From contig CH002622.1 of assembly GCA_000149265.1 (NCBI GenBank), positions 212,031 through 276,030 on the forward strand: a stretch of 64,000 bases of DNA, read 5' to 3'. A program made the translations under genes and the position numbers. Under the pieces are notes generated by a model that was not told the origin of the DNA, searched no databases, and saw only the letters and a list, made by a program, of their open reading frames with translations. This DNA is from Ciona savignyi (lineage: Eukaryota; Chordata; Ascidiacea; Phlebobranchia; Cionidae). Positions 1-13,400 of this stretch are shown in pieces; the stretch's first letter is position 1; each line of letters starts with the position of its first letter.

Positions 1-1566
1 TAAAAATGGAACATTCATTGAAATGTTAATTGTTTGATTGTTAACTATATAATGCACCATTCACAGGTTCATTGTTTTATTGTTCAAACATCCACACATC
101 CATTCATTAATTGTTTGTCTTAATTAAGTATTATTCAGTGATAGTTTGGCATTAAGAATCATCAACAAAGTAATTAAATACGACACCATACAGAAGGTGA
201 GATTACCATCTTCATTAGGATAAGAAATCAATAAATCACAGTATCGTTTACAGTTTTTGTCGATGTGTATCAATATCAATATAAAGTGCTGGAGCAATAA
301 TCTATTCCTGGTGTGCCATTGGGGGTCCTTTAATGCGGTGCATGGAAATACACAAGACATCAATATTCTATACCAATTGAAGTTTAAGACTGATCTTTTT
401 GATAGTTTTAAATAATATAAAAATAATACCACATTGTTTATTTCTGGAAACACTGTCTGTAGGCTCAATGCCACACACAAGTCAGTACTTATTAAAAAAT
501 CCAGTCAAAAATAAATATTTATCACAATTAATTTGCCAACCATTTGTCTGTGTTTAATGGTTTTAATTCAAAATTTTATATAAATGATCAATACATAGGC
601 TGAAGTAGAGTTGCGTGAAGCTTACACGTTGTGTTTGTTCTCAGAATTCAAGCACAGCCTTGCTCGTTCGCAATCAATTAGCGCATTATCAGTTACAAAC
701 AACCAAAATGCATTAACCAAGTAAATATTAAGATATTACTTTAATATATCCACCTAAGCACAGTACTTACAGCCCACTAAGTATGTTTAATTGACATTCA
801 TATAAACATTAAGATTTTAGCTTTTAACCATTAGGTAAACACATTGGAATAAACAAGTTACAGAATACTTTTAATTACTGCACAGAGATGTATGAAAGTT
901 AAGTCCCCTGATGTGATAAAGTAGATCGGAAATGAGTTTCGACCTTAGATTAATGGATAACCAAAGCATCAAAGAAAATAACAATTTATGACAAATAACA
1001 GTTGATTTCCGAGGTAACAAAAATCATTCTCAGTTTAATAACATGTTAAGTTAAAGAATGATGTCATAGTAACTGTTTTGTTCTAAAACCTTATTGTCAA
1101 TAAAGAATACTGGTTTCTTACTTATACCACGCTAAAATTCGAAAACACCTTTAAAAAACTAAAATATCTTCTACATATTATGATTAGAATTGATTAAAAA
1201 ATATCAGCGTCGCAATACTGGGTACTATAAAAATACTTTACTTAGCTTTAAACAAAATAAAACCAATTACAACAAAGAACAAAGTATGGTTTTGTTGTTC
1301 CAGTATGTTAAAATCGTTCTTACGGGTGAAAGTGAGCATTGTGCTCATTAACCATGGCGCTGGTTACTTCCAAAAATTTACATATTGGCGTCAATTTCTA
1401 CTTGTTAACTTTTTTCAGGTTAATTGTTTGGTTTCATATAAAACCACAGTGATTTTGATAAGTCACGAACAACATGGGCGCAATAGCATAAAGACAGTTA
1501 CTTTTCACCTAATGATCATTGGATCTTGTGCAGTTGTTATATGTAGTAGAAATAAAGGTAACTTAC
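1..1566. other. Left edge: probable intron of the PLC-beta gene, no exon recognised
   Basis: AT-rich sequence downstream (in gene direction) of the last recognised PLC-beta exon. The next exon should open with one base completing an alanine codon and encode the first EF-hand region. I searched the minus strand for it and found no convincing candidate. An open minus-strand frame at 124-480 has no family resemblance. Confidence 0.4.
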
Positions 1567-4500
1567 GCTTTCTCTACAGATGTTTGAACAGAAACATGTC
1601 TTGTGCATGGGTGGTAGGCTAGCAGCAACAGAAAGTCTGCCCATTCCTAAACAAAATAAGATTTATTGCATTTGGATTCAAAGACACCAAAAAAACTTTG
1701 ATCAATTGCACATAGGTCCACCTACACCGATAATGACAGGGTAAAATACCACCTATATATCTAATAATAATATGATAGTTGACAGCATAAAATTTCGGTT
1801 GAAGTTTTTTGCCACTGGGAAAAGGTCACGGTGGCAAAGTGTATATACGAACCCAATTCAACTGTGGTGACTTAAAATGAACAAAGCAGATTAAAAGGGG
1901 GGTGCGCTTAGAATCCACAGGTGCGCCATTGTATTAAAATAAATTGGCAAAAAGGTTGAAAAATCCGTTTCAAAATAATCCAAACCGAACACCATGTCAA
2001 TTGCAATCAGTTTGATATGATTTTTAAGTAACATACATTTTAATATGCCAATTTATTTGCTTGTGTAATTTAGAATAACGCTACATTAATAATTAAGTAC
2101 ATCGAAGTTAAATTATTTGCGTGGATGTTTAAAGTAAACCCAGCTGATAAAGGTTGTTCAATAAAAGGTTTTTCACTTATGATGCTTATCATTAAGCAGT
2201 TGTTCCAAGAAAAACAGTTGCACTAAAACGTTACCGCATTACAACACAGCCTAAATTATACAGTTTGCTGAATAAATTAAAACAATTCAAAAATCTCCGA
2301 CAGTGGAGATGACATATTGTTCCCTATTGATATTTCCTGTGCAAATTGGGTTGGGAGTTTGGACAGAGATTTTCATGTTTTTTAATTTTAATGTAAAATA
2401 GTGCCATTCTTTGTTAGTTAAACAAATCACTCCTTTTTTTAAAAAAAGCTAACAAACTAATTAAATATATTAACAAAATTTGCAATATTGGTTGATTTTT
2501 TAGCAATTTTGCAATTTTAGCATTAGCAATTTTGGTTAATTTATGCAGTAGCAGTAACCCAGTAATGGTATTGACTCAATGTTTCATAAACAATGATTAT
2601 TTATGATATATACCAGTTTTAACATTTATCAAGAAATAAAAATTTAAATATCAAACACTCTTAAGTGCAGACGTACTTTCAACATACAATATACAACACA
2701 TTGCTAAGGTAATTAAATTAATTTAGGACAAGTGTCTGTATAATATGAAGCAGTAGTTGATGCCTTTAGCATATGCTTCACATACAAAAATTAATAAAAA
2801 TCGTAGCTAGAGCGTAAAATTTGCTGTTTGAGGAGATATTTGTTGCATGACGAATGATATGGGAAATCTACCTTGACGCATTGCTGAGGTTCAGGTTCAA
2901 CTGATACAAAGTTGAGGAAAGTAAGTTCGACCAGTTTGACGCCGTACACGATCGTCAGGCATTTCTCCGTAACAGGAACTGACGAATTGCACACCATCTT
3001 GATCAGCTGAGAATCCTGTGTGGAAGACGCAGTGATTATACAAAGTTCGGAAGTTTATTTACCAAATATTTTGGTGACAAGTTTAAATTCATGATGATAT
3101 TTAATTGATAACATTATTTTAAGCAATTAAACATGAGATGAATATAATATAAAAAAATCTATTGTCCAGAAAAGTTTAAAATGATTTATTTACTAAAAAT
3201 AACATTTATTTAAATTAATACATTGCACCAACCCAGTTATTAGGGTAGCACATGTGAGGAAATTATAATAGAACGTCTTGAGTGGTGATTTTTAAAAATC
3301 ACTTAATTCGTAGATATTGTTGTAAATTTGATACTTAAATTTAGTTTAGGCTTGTATAAATATAAATATATGCAATAAATATTTATAATGTATAAATGAC
3401 ACCATGTTGATAACTAAACAAAAAAGCGGCACCAATAACAATTTAAACTGCATAATAAGCATCATCTACTAGTTTGCAAAATACAGCATATGACCACCGT
3501 GTGTACAATCATGCAAAACGCACACGTTTATTACACAACTGCCACCAAATGAAACATTATGGAATTATGACATGATGTACAATTATTAATCGTTAAGATG
3601 AACAATGATATTTAGCTTTGTTGTCAATGGGTTTAATAACAAAGTGCAAGTTATGATCGTTTAAATACTTGTTCAAAGAATTAGCAAACTGATGGTCTAT
3701 AAAAAACAGCGAAATTTCGAAAGAGACAATATTGTATAGGCCTAGCTTCTAATCGTAATACGGACGCTTGTTTATTAGGATACAAGTATAAAAGTGAGAT
3801 GGCTTTAGTTGTCAAACATGGAAAGTTTAAGAAGTGTTACCGGTATTATTGTATCTTTAGTCTTCAAAACTATTTTCAACCATACGGTACTAATATCCAC
3901 ATAAAAGAATTGGTAGGTTGACAATTGCAATTACAGTATGTTGGCAAAATAGAAAATAATATAATGATAGAACCGCTTAATTAATATATGCACTTTAAAA
4001 CATGCTAATATTGCTACAAATGTTAGGGATAATAACACAACATCAAATTTTAAATTATCGGTAATATATTACTGGTTACATAGCGTATATTTTTATTACA
4101 TCATAATCGATGATGTGGTAATATAAAGGTATTTATGGTGTTTCAAGCTGGCTTTTTGGGCTATCCTATTATATGTTATACTTAAGCCACTAATGTTCCT
4201 TATTACAATGATTGTTTAATGGACTATCAGTTTCAATACACACTTTAATTGGCCTTTTTTACCCAAAAATAACTCTGGAACAGAGCTGTAAATTTTAAAG
4301 AAAACCATAAAATAAAGGAGAAACTATAAAATAAAATTTACTGGCGTAGCAAATAAAACAATAAAGTTGAAGCAAGTAATAAAGTATAGAATGAAGTTAA
4401 CGACAAAAATCAGCATGCCCACCAACATATAACTGAGGTTATTATGGACATGCAAGGCGATCAAATGCAATAAAACATGGAGGGACTCTTTTGGAGGAAA

Positions 4501-6823
4501 ATAAATGCAGTAATAATCTCACCCCATTGTTTTGTGCAGCTCTTTCTAGCTTTTCTTGCTGGGTTTATAAAAGCAAAAAAATCAGAAATTTAAAACTTAC
4601 TTAATACCAATTGATTACAGGTTTGTTTGATAGATTCGAAAAAAGGGTAGTAATCACATCCATGGAATCATGCATGTTTCAAGTTTAAAGGTACATTCAA
4701 TAAAAATTTCCTATAAATCATGAGTTGTGAAATATAATCTCATCTAACAAGGACACTGATTACCGGTATATACGGTAGAGAAAATAAAAATTCTAAAGCA
4801 TTTCAAAACACTCAAAACAATCTAAAGGTAACAAAAATTAAATGATTTTAACCTTTGTCCATTTTTCAGGAGGGATTTAAAAATCATTACAGTCAGGAAA
4901 GATATAGAAAATCATAGTCAAAGTCTGTTAATGATTATAAGAATCTATAAAGGATTCTCATGCTTAAATGACTTTATTGATTTCAATTATTATTACCGGT
5001 ACACCGACTTTACCATGGATCATTATAAAGTTGACTTCATTTAAAACAACAAACCATGGAAAACACTGATACACAATTGTAACCCAGAGTGCTCAATGTG
5101 CCATACTATTTTATAAAATATTTGTTTACGCTTGTAAGCAAATTAAATGTAATGCTTCAATAATCTATAATTAAGTGCGTTGGGTAAACTGGTGAACTTA
5201 GTTCCGCCTAATTTCTACAAACTCGAGCAGTTTCCATGTAAAATCATCGTCAGTTCCTGTCTGTATTATGTGAGTCAGACTGAACCTTTACAACAGATGT
5301 GATATTTGGAGCAATAACTGGGGAACTTTAAGGTAAAATGACCAGGTCAAACAAGCAAATAAACACATACAGTCTTGCATTGAAATCGCTCAAGATTTAA
5401 AGTCTTATATTTAAAAAAACGTGGTATAAAAATAAAAATTATTTTCAACACATTTCATCTTTTTTAACTGGCTGTTAAAATAAATATTTTTTGTTCAACA
5501 ATGGAACTGAAACTATAAAAATACATTATTACAAAAAGTAAACCAGTATACTATGTTCCAGTGGTGGTTAACTTAATTTAAGATAAACAAATATAATCCA
5601 CAAGATACCTAGGTAAGCAAAATGAACTTTCTTGTTTGTCAATTGTAAACAAACTATAAAATACATTATTAAAAAATTTAAACTACTCTCCCTATGTACC
5701 AGTATGTCTTTAACTTAGTGAAAGATAATAAGCCACAAGGTACCTTTGGCTCTTTGGCATATTTCCCAGCCCTTGTGTCTCTTATGCAGGAAATTTCTAA
5801 ACATTCAGTGTCCTGCGATAACGCAATGTGTTAAAGATATAATCTTATTTTAGTGCAAGAATTACTTTAGAACATATATAGGCCTACTGTCACATACATA
5901 TATTTTACCTATAACAACAGTTTTAACTTAAACCATTAATTTATTTTGCCTGAACCCATCAGATTAATGGGCTCTACCAGATGGAAGAAACCGGTAAATC
6001 ATACACAACACCCTGCAATAGCTCTGGTAACCCGACGGTGGACACAAGGTGATCTGACGATTGGCCGTGTGTTAACCCCCTTGGTTTTCCCATTCACGGG
6101 GATAAACATAAGAATCCAGTACATCCTATCCTATCCCGAAATACTAGTTAACAATCAGGTACCAGTACACATATATACCAAACTATATTATTCTATACAG
6201 AAAGCTATTTGAACTTTGTGATCAGCACAATATGTTATCACTATTTATTAGTAAACAGTCTAAACACTTTAAAGGAAGTTGTACAAACCCTTCCAGGTTC
6301 CTGCCAGTAAATAACATGTCCTTGTGGGTCAATTCTTAACGTCACTTGTACCGCTATTATCGAATCCTTTGAAGAATGAAATGATACATTTTAATATAAC
6401 ACAATGCATAGAATTAGGGTAGAATAACTATGTAAGTCAGCATGTGCATTATATTCTTAATATTCTCAGCAAAGTCAAGTTTTATCACAGAAAATGACAT
6501 GACCATTTTTGGTTTATTTATTTATTTTTTTACCTGTATGATTTTAGCATATTTAACTTTATTAAAGACTGGCATAATTAATTTTAATTAAAACTTTATA
6601 GGCCAAGGCATGTTAACATTTAGAAATTAGCTGATCAACATACATTTAAGTAAATTAGATAATTACTATGTTCATTAAATCAATAAATTAAATTAGTTGT
6701 GGTACAACTTACATCATTATCTGACTTTGGCCACTTAATGAATTTGCTTCCATTGATTAGTCTTTCGGGAATGCTTGGCTTTTCCACCAGCACCCTATGT
6801 ACTGCAGATTCAGCTCCAGCCAT
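1567..6823 (-). CDS. PLCB: Phospholipase C beta (PLCB1/2/3 type), N-terminal part; continues past the left edge
   Basis: Six exons were assembled: 6713-6823 (ATG at 6823), 6289-6366, 5744-5812, 4523-4558, 2872-3006 and 1567-1646. All have GT-AG borders, and every junction up to the last exon is phase 0. The roughly 170 residues match the amino-terminal PH domain of PLC-beta: it starts MAGA like vertebrate PLCB1, then has FIKW, LRIDPQG, RDTRAGKYAKEPK and LTIVYG, and an EW...LA segment that ends the PH domain. PLC-beta hydrolyses PIP2 to IP3 and diacylglycerol at the plasma membrane downstream of Gq and G-beta-gamma. EF-hands, the X/Y catalytic barrel, C2 and the C-terminal coil would lie beyond the left edge. 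The 36-nt fourth exon is the least certain: it is placed by phase and a KLE/KLR-type match only. PLCB4 types start differently, so a PLCB1-3-like identity is favoured. Confidence 0.8.
5945..6135 (+). repeat. tRNA-derived SINE, 5'-truncated
   Basis: Holds only the body and tail of the family described at 40768-41063 and ends in a short run of ATCCT units. It lies between the second and third exons of the PLC-beta gene. Confidence 0.75.
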
Positions 6824-7643
6824 ATTCACAACATTATTTACCCTTTAATACATGATTACAGGGGGGAATATGTTTAGTAATCATACACAGTTATAACTAA
6901 GCATTGTATTTATTTTTTTATTTATTTATCTAACTAAACACAAAGGGTGCAGCTGACTCGGTGACTATTTGGTCTTTCATTGCATCCTTTGCTGTACATT
7001 ACTGTGCATTACTGTATATATTGTTGTCATTTGTAAATATGTGATGTCAGCACAAATTAAAAAAATAAACTAAACTAAACTAATAAACATATTTTTCATA
7101 CGTTATTGTATAGCAACAACAATTTACAGTGTCTTTATAAATACACTCTTTGCCGATATCTGAAACACATTGGCTGCAGACGATAGATTTGTGTGCCAAA
7201 ATACACAAAAACACAAGGTTTTGTGCCAGAATACACAAGAACACAATGAACTATGTAAACAAATCAATATTCTTTTTTGCTAAATGTTTGTACGAACAGA
7301 GCCTCAATCATTATAGCCTATAATTCATTTTTCTCAATAATTCTAATTTTATATATTTAATGTGTCATTTATGTCTAATTTTAACACAAAATAAGACAAC
7401 TGTAAAACGAAGAAAATATACATTAGCTTCGCACCGTTATTATGTCAGTTAGACCTAAACCAAATACCGCTGGATACTTGTCTTGGTAGCAGGCGATTAG
7501 GTAGATTCATTCATTAAATATACATTTGTTAATCACGCAAACCACACTTTCAAATATGATCTTGCACTCTTCTGATCTTGCCGAAACCTGAGCTATTTTT
7601 ACACTGGCAGCAACTAAATAGCAACAAATAAGAAAAAAATACG

Positions 7644-7701
7644 GGTAAGCACTTAATGTACATCAAACTGAGGCTACAGCTGATCGACATTTGTGACGTC
7701 A
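7644..7701 (+). repeat. Left arm of a perfect 58-bp inverted repeat
   Basis: The 58 bases are the exact reverse complement of 8473-8530, with 771 bases between the arms. Similarity continues imperfectly for about 30 bases on the inner side. Its inner end carries a full CRE-type palindrome, TGACGTCA (7694-7701). Confidence 0.95.
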
Positions 7702-8105
7702 TACAGTAGCTTATGGGAACTCCTGATGTATTATGGGTAAATTTTTTCCTAGGAGAGAGTTGTTCATGCGAAACGACAAGTAACTTGTGAAAACACATGG
7801 TGTATTGTGGATTATATCTACCGGTATATATCTAGCGCGCTTCTGTATGAAGATGTTAAAACATTTCGAAATGTGATGGGTGCTAAACCAAATGCTGGGT
7901 ATTCAGTGGTGTGCTTAGTCTATGCACTGCACACACTATTTATTCTATGAAACTGCACACACTATTTGCGTGAAAACTAACTCTAAGCCTGAACCCCAAC
8001 CCCAACGCTAATCTCTACCTGAACACCAATCCTAACCCAATCAGTCAACCACGGGGTTATTGTGCATTGGTATTGATATAATACCGGTATTAAATTTGCG
8101 GTAGC

Positions 8106-8317
8106 CTACCTCTAAATACTACAGGATCGCTTGGATTGCATGGATCGCTTACTATACTTCGTAATTACAAAAGCTATAATATTAATGTTAGGGTTGGGGT
8201 TAAAGTTAGTTCTGGGGTTGAGATTAGTGTTAGGGACAGGGTGAGAATTACTTTCCATAGCAATCTAAGTGAATCAAGCGCTCCAAGCGATCCCGTAGTA
8301 TTTAGAGGCACCCTTTA
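8106..8317 (+). mobile_element. Foldback (MITE-like) element, family 1
   Basis: Starts with CCTCTAAATACTACAGGATC and ends with a near-exact inverted version of it, about 210 bp in all, with no coding capacity. Two other copies lie at 53632-53847 (opposite orientation) and 54774-54979. The core is rich in GGGGTT and GTTAG runs and is shared with family 2 (see 11979-12199). Probably mobilised in trans by an unknown DNA transposase. Confidence 0.75.
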
Positions 8318-8472
8318 ATTTGTGAATTTTCTGGATATTGATCAAGGAGATGCGGTTTTAAAATCATCTTTGCCGATATACAGTTTGAAAAGAAGAGAAT
8401 CGGCCTAAAAAAAGAAAAAAAGATTTAAAAAAATTACGCACAACACACCAGGAGTTCCGACAAGCGACTCAG

Positions 8473-8530
8473 TGACGTCACAAATGTCGATCAGCTGTAG
8501 CCTCAGTTTGATGTACATTAAGTGCTTACC
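8473..8530 (-). repeat. Right arm of the perfect 58-bp inverted repeat
   Basis: Reverse complement of 7644-7701 without mismatch. It carries the second TGACGTCA (8473-8480) at its inner end. The two arms enclose the family 1 element at 8106-8317. Confidence 0.95.
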
Positions 8531-9321
8531 AAAAAATACACCGACTGTTCATAGAAATCGCAGTATTTCAGATTGTTTAGATAAGTCTTGTTCGTGACGG
8601 TTTTGCAGCACGGAACTTTTTTTAGACTAGAGTTCATAAATCAGATTTTAGAATAAAAAGAATTTATCGATTGCTGTCTAGCCTATTGTGTCCTGTGATA
8701 TTTTTCCAACTATGGGGGTAAAACATGGATATTCTACATGCTATCTGTATCTTGACAAATGGAGCTAATCAAAATAAATACATACCGAAAGGTGATTTTG
8801 AAGAAATCAACACAGGCGCAAATATACATTGTTACGTCGACAGTCGTGATGTAAATTCTTGTATTTTACTTTTATCGTTATCGCCATATTTTTTATGACT
8901 GTTGACATTAGATATAAAAGGTAGGCTATTCATTTTTATCCCCACAATTAAGAAATCGCAAATGGCGGCATATTTCCTTTAAGGTTCTTCTTTTGACCAT
9001 AGGGCTTATCAATGTTAGTCTGTTACTCGATGTTTGGTTTAAACACAATAAAGTAAAAGATTACCCGTGGAAATACCCATACAAGTTAAGATTTTGTCAT
9101 TGAATAATTGTTATGAGCGGCAATTTAATCTGGATAGGCCTATATCCAAATAGTATTTATAGAATTAAATTAAAACTACAGGAATCGTAAGAACTCCACA
9201 ACAATCTTCAACCGATTTTTGGTAAATCCCTAGGAACACAACCCCACTTAGTTATCATTCTACTGGGCGCTGCATATGCAAAAGAAGGATTTTAGTAAAA
9301 TTAAAATAGGACAGAATATTC

Positions 9322-9490
9322 CTTTAATTTAGTAGAACCCATTAATCCGCTGGGTTCAAGCAATGTCCGTAAAGTGCCTTGCCCAAGGACACAACCGACT
9401 AGCTAGCGATTAGCTAGCGACCAGTTTCGTATCTGCAACCATTAGGTGAAAGGTGTCGCACTAAACCACCAGACTAAACGGTTGGACTTG
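9322..9490 (-). repeat. tRNA-derived SINE, tRNA-like head half
   Basis: Keeps the head and the GGACACAACCGACTAGCTAG region. The core and tail are missing, and part of the GCTAGCGA block is duplicated inside it. Confidence 0.7.
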
Positions 9491-10054
9491 ATTAGATGTG
9501 CAGTAGTAACTAGGGGATATATTACAAAAAAGTTTGACAAAGAATTAATAAAAAGAAACTCGCTTTTCTTCATTTTCAGCCCAGATATTTTTGTTGGAAA
9601 TATTTTGGGAGTATGTAACGGGTATTTAGGCTTAAAGCATTTGTAAAATCAGGTTAAAAATTTCAGAAATGTTATAGCTGCGATTCTATATTTGTGTAAT
9701 GCTTTTATCGGAATTGTGGTAAATAGCCAGAGAAATAGGCCTACTGCACCGTCATCCCAAAATTCCCCGAAATCTTAAAAAAAATTGTAAACGGCAGTTT
9801 TAACCCGCGTTTAGGCCTATAGGCAGTAAATGTTAGCTTATAAGGTGAAGATGCCCGTCAATCTGACAAGAAGACTCTTTTTTATCTGAACATCGAAAAC
9901 AAATTTGATTTGGTAACTCGGGAACTTATCAGTTAATGCTTGCAGAACCTAAACTGTAACAATCGGGTTGAAACTATCAGGAATGTCAGATAACATGGAA
10001 TTGACGTCCGCGAATCCAACAATATAGCATTTTCCTACTTGATTAGTAGGGTAG

Positions 10055-10283
10055 GGATAGGATATTCATGTTTATCACCGTGAAAGCGGAGCTATTGTAG
10101 TGTCTTGTGTATGATAGACACGTTCCTTTAATTTAGTAGATCCCATTAATCCGCTGGATTCAGGCAATGTCCGTAAAGTGCCTTGCCCAAGGACACAACC
10201 GACTAGCTATAGCAACCAGTTTCGCACCTGCAACCTTTCGATTAAAAGGCGAAGCACTAAATCACCAGACTAACCGGTAGGAC
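10055..10283 (-). repeat. tRNA-derived SINE with internal deletion
   Basis: The tail and the head are both present, but about 70 bp between the tail and the AGCTATTG motif are missing. Lies just beyond the 3' end of the Reeler-MAM coding sequence. Confidence 0.7.
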
Positions 10284-10439
10284 AAGTTGCAACAGTATCT
10301 TCCTACTAAACAATGTATTGAAAACGAATCGCTATCGAGTCGCCTACCCAAAACATTAAACATTGCGTCACCATATAATTTATATACACAGCATATTTAT
10401 AAGCGTTTTCAACAAATGCACAATTGACTCCTTCGGTCA

Positions 10440-13400
10440 CTAACATCGTCCATCGGTTAAAACGACGTTGTCAATAGCAGTGTCGCCAACCCAATCTGTA
10501 CCTCGCTCAGCAGCAAATTTAATCTGCGGGGAAATAACGTTGTTAATTATAGATTTAAAAACTAAAAGGAGGAAAGTGGGAAGGTGGGAAGGAGGGAAAG
10601 TGCACGCTAAAATGAAGATTATGACTTTATAGTTAGTTTTAAACATGGGGTTGGAGTTGGGGTTAGTTCTGGGGTTGGGATTAGTGTTGGGGGCGGGGTT
10701 TAGCAGTTTACTTCATATCCTTCTTACCTATTTCCCTCTTTTTAGTGTTCCCGAAATAAACTTAATTATTTCTTTACAAACGCACCATTTACGTATTCTC
10801 CATGATTAACCATCAACTAGGTCAATAAAGATGGCAACACATATATATACATTTTAGACCAAACTAGCCAATAGCAGACATGACGTAGACCCAGTAGGAT
10901 ACCATATTCATGTTTATCCCCATTGTCGGGGTACCAGAGCTATTGCAGTGTGTTGTGTATGATTCACATGTTTCTTCAATTTCGTAGAACCCATTAATCC
11001 ACTGGGTTCAGACAATTTTCGATAGTGCCTTGACCAAGGACACAACCGACTCGCTAGCGACTAGTTCAGAACCTGCAACTTTTCTGTTAAAAGGCTTTGC
11101 ACTTAACCACCAGACTAACCGGTCGGACCGGTCAGTAGATGAACGGCTGGAACCAAAACTAAAGTAACGTCTCGAGCACATTCAACATACTGCAACAACT
11201 TTGGTAAACGGTCTGTATGCATAAGCGAATTGGTTTCCCATATTACCCTTATACAATACCATGTTTATCTTATGGGCCCGAATAGAAATAAATATAAAGA
11301 TGCGCTTTTTATTATTTGTTCTTTTTTTAATTTTCAAGGCTAAGTTTCGAAGCCTTTATGGGGTCATCAAAATACCATTTATATAAATTGGTATATGTAT
11401 CTGTCGCGTTAACAATTTTGTCATCCGACCTTTTAAACGGGGGAAACTGAAAGGAGGAAATGAGGGAAACTGCGCACTATAATAAAGATTAGGGACCTAA
11501 AGTTAGTTTTAAACATGGAGTTGTTGGAGTTACGGCTAGTTCTGGGGTTGAGATTAGAGTTAAGGGCAGGGTTTAAATTAGTTTCCGTAATTTTCGTTAG
11601 CACTTTTCCTCCTTCCCGCTTTCCCTCCTTTTATTGTTGCCCGAAATAAACTTAGTTGTTTCGTTACAAACGCACCATTTACGTATTCTCTATGGTTAAC
11701 CATCAACTATGTTAATAAAGATGGCAACACATATACATTCTAGGCAAAACTAGCCAATAAACCGTGTGTGCAAATGACTGTCCAATTCAACAAGAATTAT
11801 AAGATCGCGTAAAGTAGAAATTTTCGACCAATGTCACAAATCTACCTTGCGATTTTTTTGTTCTTTTTTTACTTTTAAGGCTAAGTTTCGAAGCCTTTAT
11901 GGGGTCGTCAAAAATATTGTTTTTATTAATTGGTTTATGTATCGGTCGCGTTAACGATTCGGCCACACGATCTTTTAAACGGGGGAAACTAAAAGGGGGA
12001 AAGCGGGAAGGAGGGAAACCGCACACTAAAATAAAGATTAGGTCATTAGAGTTAGTTTTAAACATGGGGTTGGAGTTAGGGTTAGATCTTGGATTGAGAT
12101 TAGTGTTCAGGGCAGGGTTTAAATTAGTTTCGGTAATTTTAGTGAGCAGTTTTCCTCCTTCCCACCTTTCCCGCTTTCCTTCCTTTTATTATTGCCCTTT
12201 TAAACAACTTCTTAATGTCGGAACTTACCTTGGACGGAACATTCGTGTCCACCTGAATGCTTTGCCTCCTCCAAGACTCGCCACTAGGAGTCGAGACCAC
12301 AAACAATTGTTGGTTGCCTAGCAACACCTGGAACACGTGACCAGAGTCTCTGACGTTGAACGAGTAGCTGAATCGGAGACAAAAACAACCACTGACGGTG
12401 ACTTTACTCGATAGAATGGCAACATCGTCTGGTTGGCGGGGGGAACTTGTTTCGAAGTAAAGGTAAAACCGGCCTGAAGAATATACGAGTAAACAAGATC
12501 GCCTTCAAATTTAATAAAGGTGTACGGTCGTGTGGCCTAACGGTTAACGCGACCGATACATATACCAACTATATAAAAAAACAGACGAGCCCATCATGGT
12601 TTGAAACTTAACCCAGTAAAAAAAATTTAATAATGTTAATTCATGTGGGTAGACGAATAAGACAGTATCTTGGGCCAATACATATAAAAGTCAGTTTGAA
12701 TTAAGATATTGTTTCCGGCAATACCAACTTAAGAAACTTTTCACCACAGAAAACATATCGACCTGTATAGATCAGGAGCTTTAAAAAAACGTTCTCATTT
12801 AGGTCACAGTTCTGCATAAGTAGTTAGAAAATAAGAAATTGTTACCTTCGGCGGCTGTGGCGGGGCCAGTACCAAAGGAAGGCGTTCGACCGCTGTGGTG
12901 CATCCAAATGCTACCAGGGTTACCCGTATTCTCCCAGCCTCCGAGCGATTCCTCAAAGTTATTTGTCAAACCTGTCGTGAATTTAATATCAATGATTACA
13001 ATTTAGGTTTTGAAAGAAACTTTTGGGTGGCCATTGTACCGGTTGTTTTATCGGCTTAGTTTCGAACCCGTAATAACCTCGTCCTCAAGACCGTTTTCTA
13101 TGTGATTTGGTATATGTATCGGTCACGTTAACCATTCGGCCACACGGCTGTACCATTGTACCAGCAGTTGTTTTTGAATTCGTCGCTTAAAACCCGGGAT
13201 CGAAAACCACGTTCGGTAAGTTTTTTATCCGTTGTACTTTTTACTGGTGGTAGTTGGAAACGCACCTTGTGTCTGTTCAGCCCAACACGCATATCTAATG
13301 CCAAATCCATTTACACTAACGATAGCGATCCGGCTGTATACTGTTTGTTCTTATAACCCATCAAGCGAGCACCTTGCTGCGTGAGAAGACACCTAATTTC

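Larger units (their letters stand above)
6824..10439. other. Intergenic stretch without a recognisable gene
   Basis: Lies between the PLC-beta start codon and the end of the Reeler-MAM gene. Contents I can name: the inverted repeat arms at 7644-7701 and 8473-8530, a foldback element at 8106-8317 and two SINE pieces. Nothing else looked coding on either strand; the short open frames overlap repeats or lack neighbours with splice borders. Confidence 0.6.

Noticed and set aside
124-480. 118-codon minus-strand frame as the next PLC-beta exon
   Set aside because: No match to PLC-beta EF-hand motifs and no in-phase acceptor.
600-720. Minus-strand segment with CERARLCLNSE as a PLC-beta EF-hand exon
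   Set aside because: Weak similarity only and no acceptor AG before it.
11899-12321. 140-codon plus-strand frame
   Set aside because: Made of a foldback element and the antisense of a MAM exon (12229-12473).
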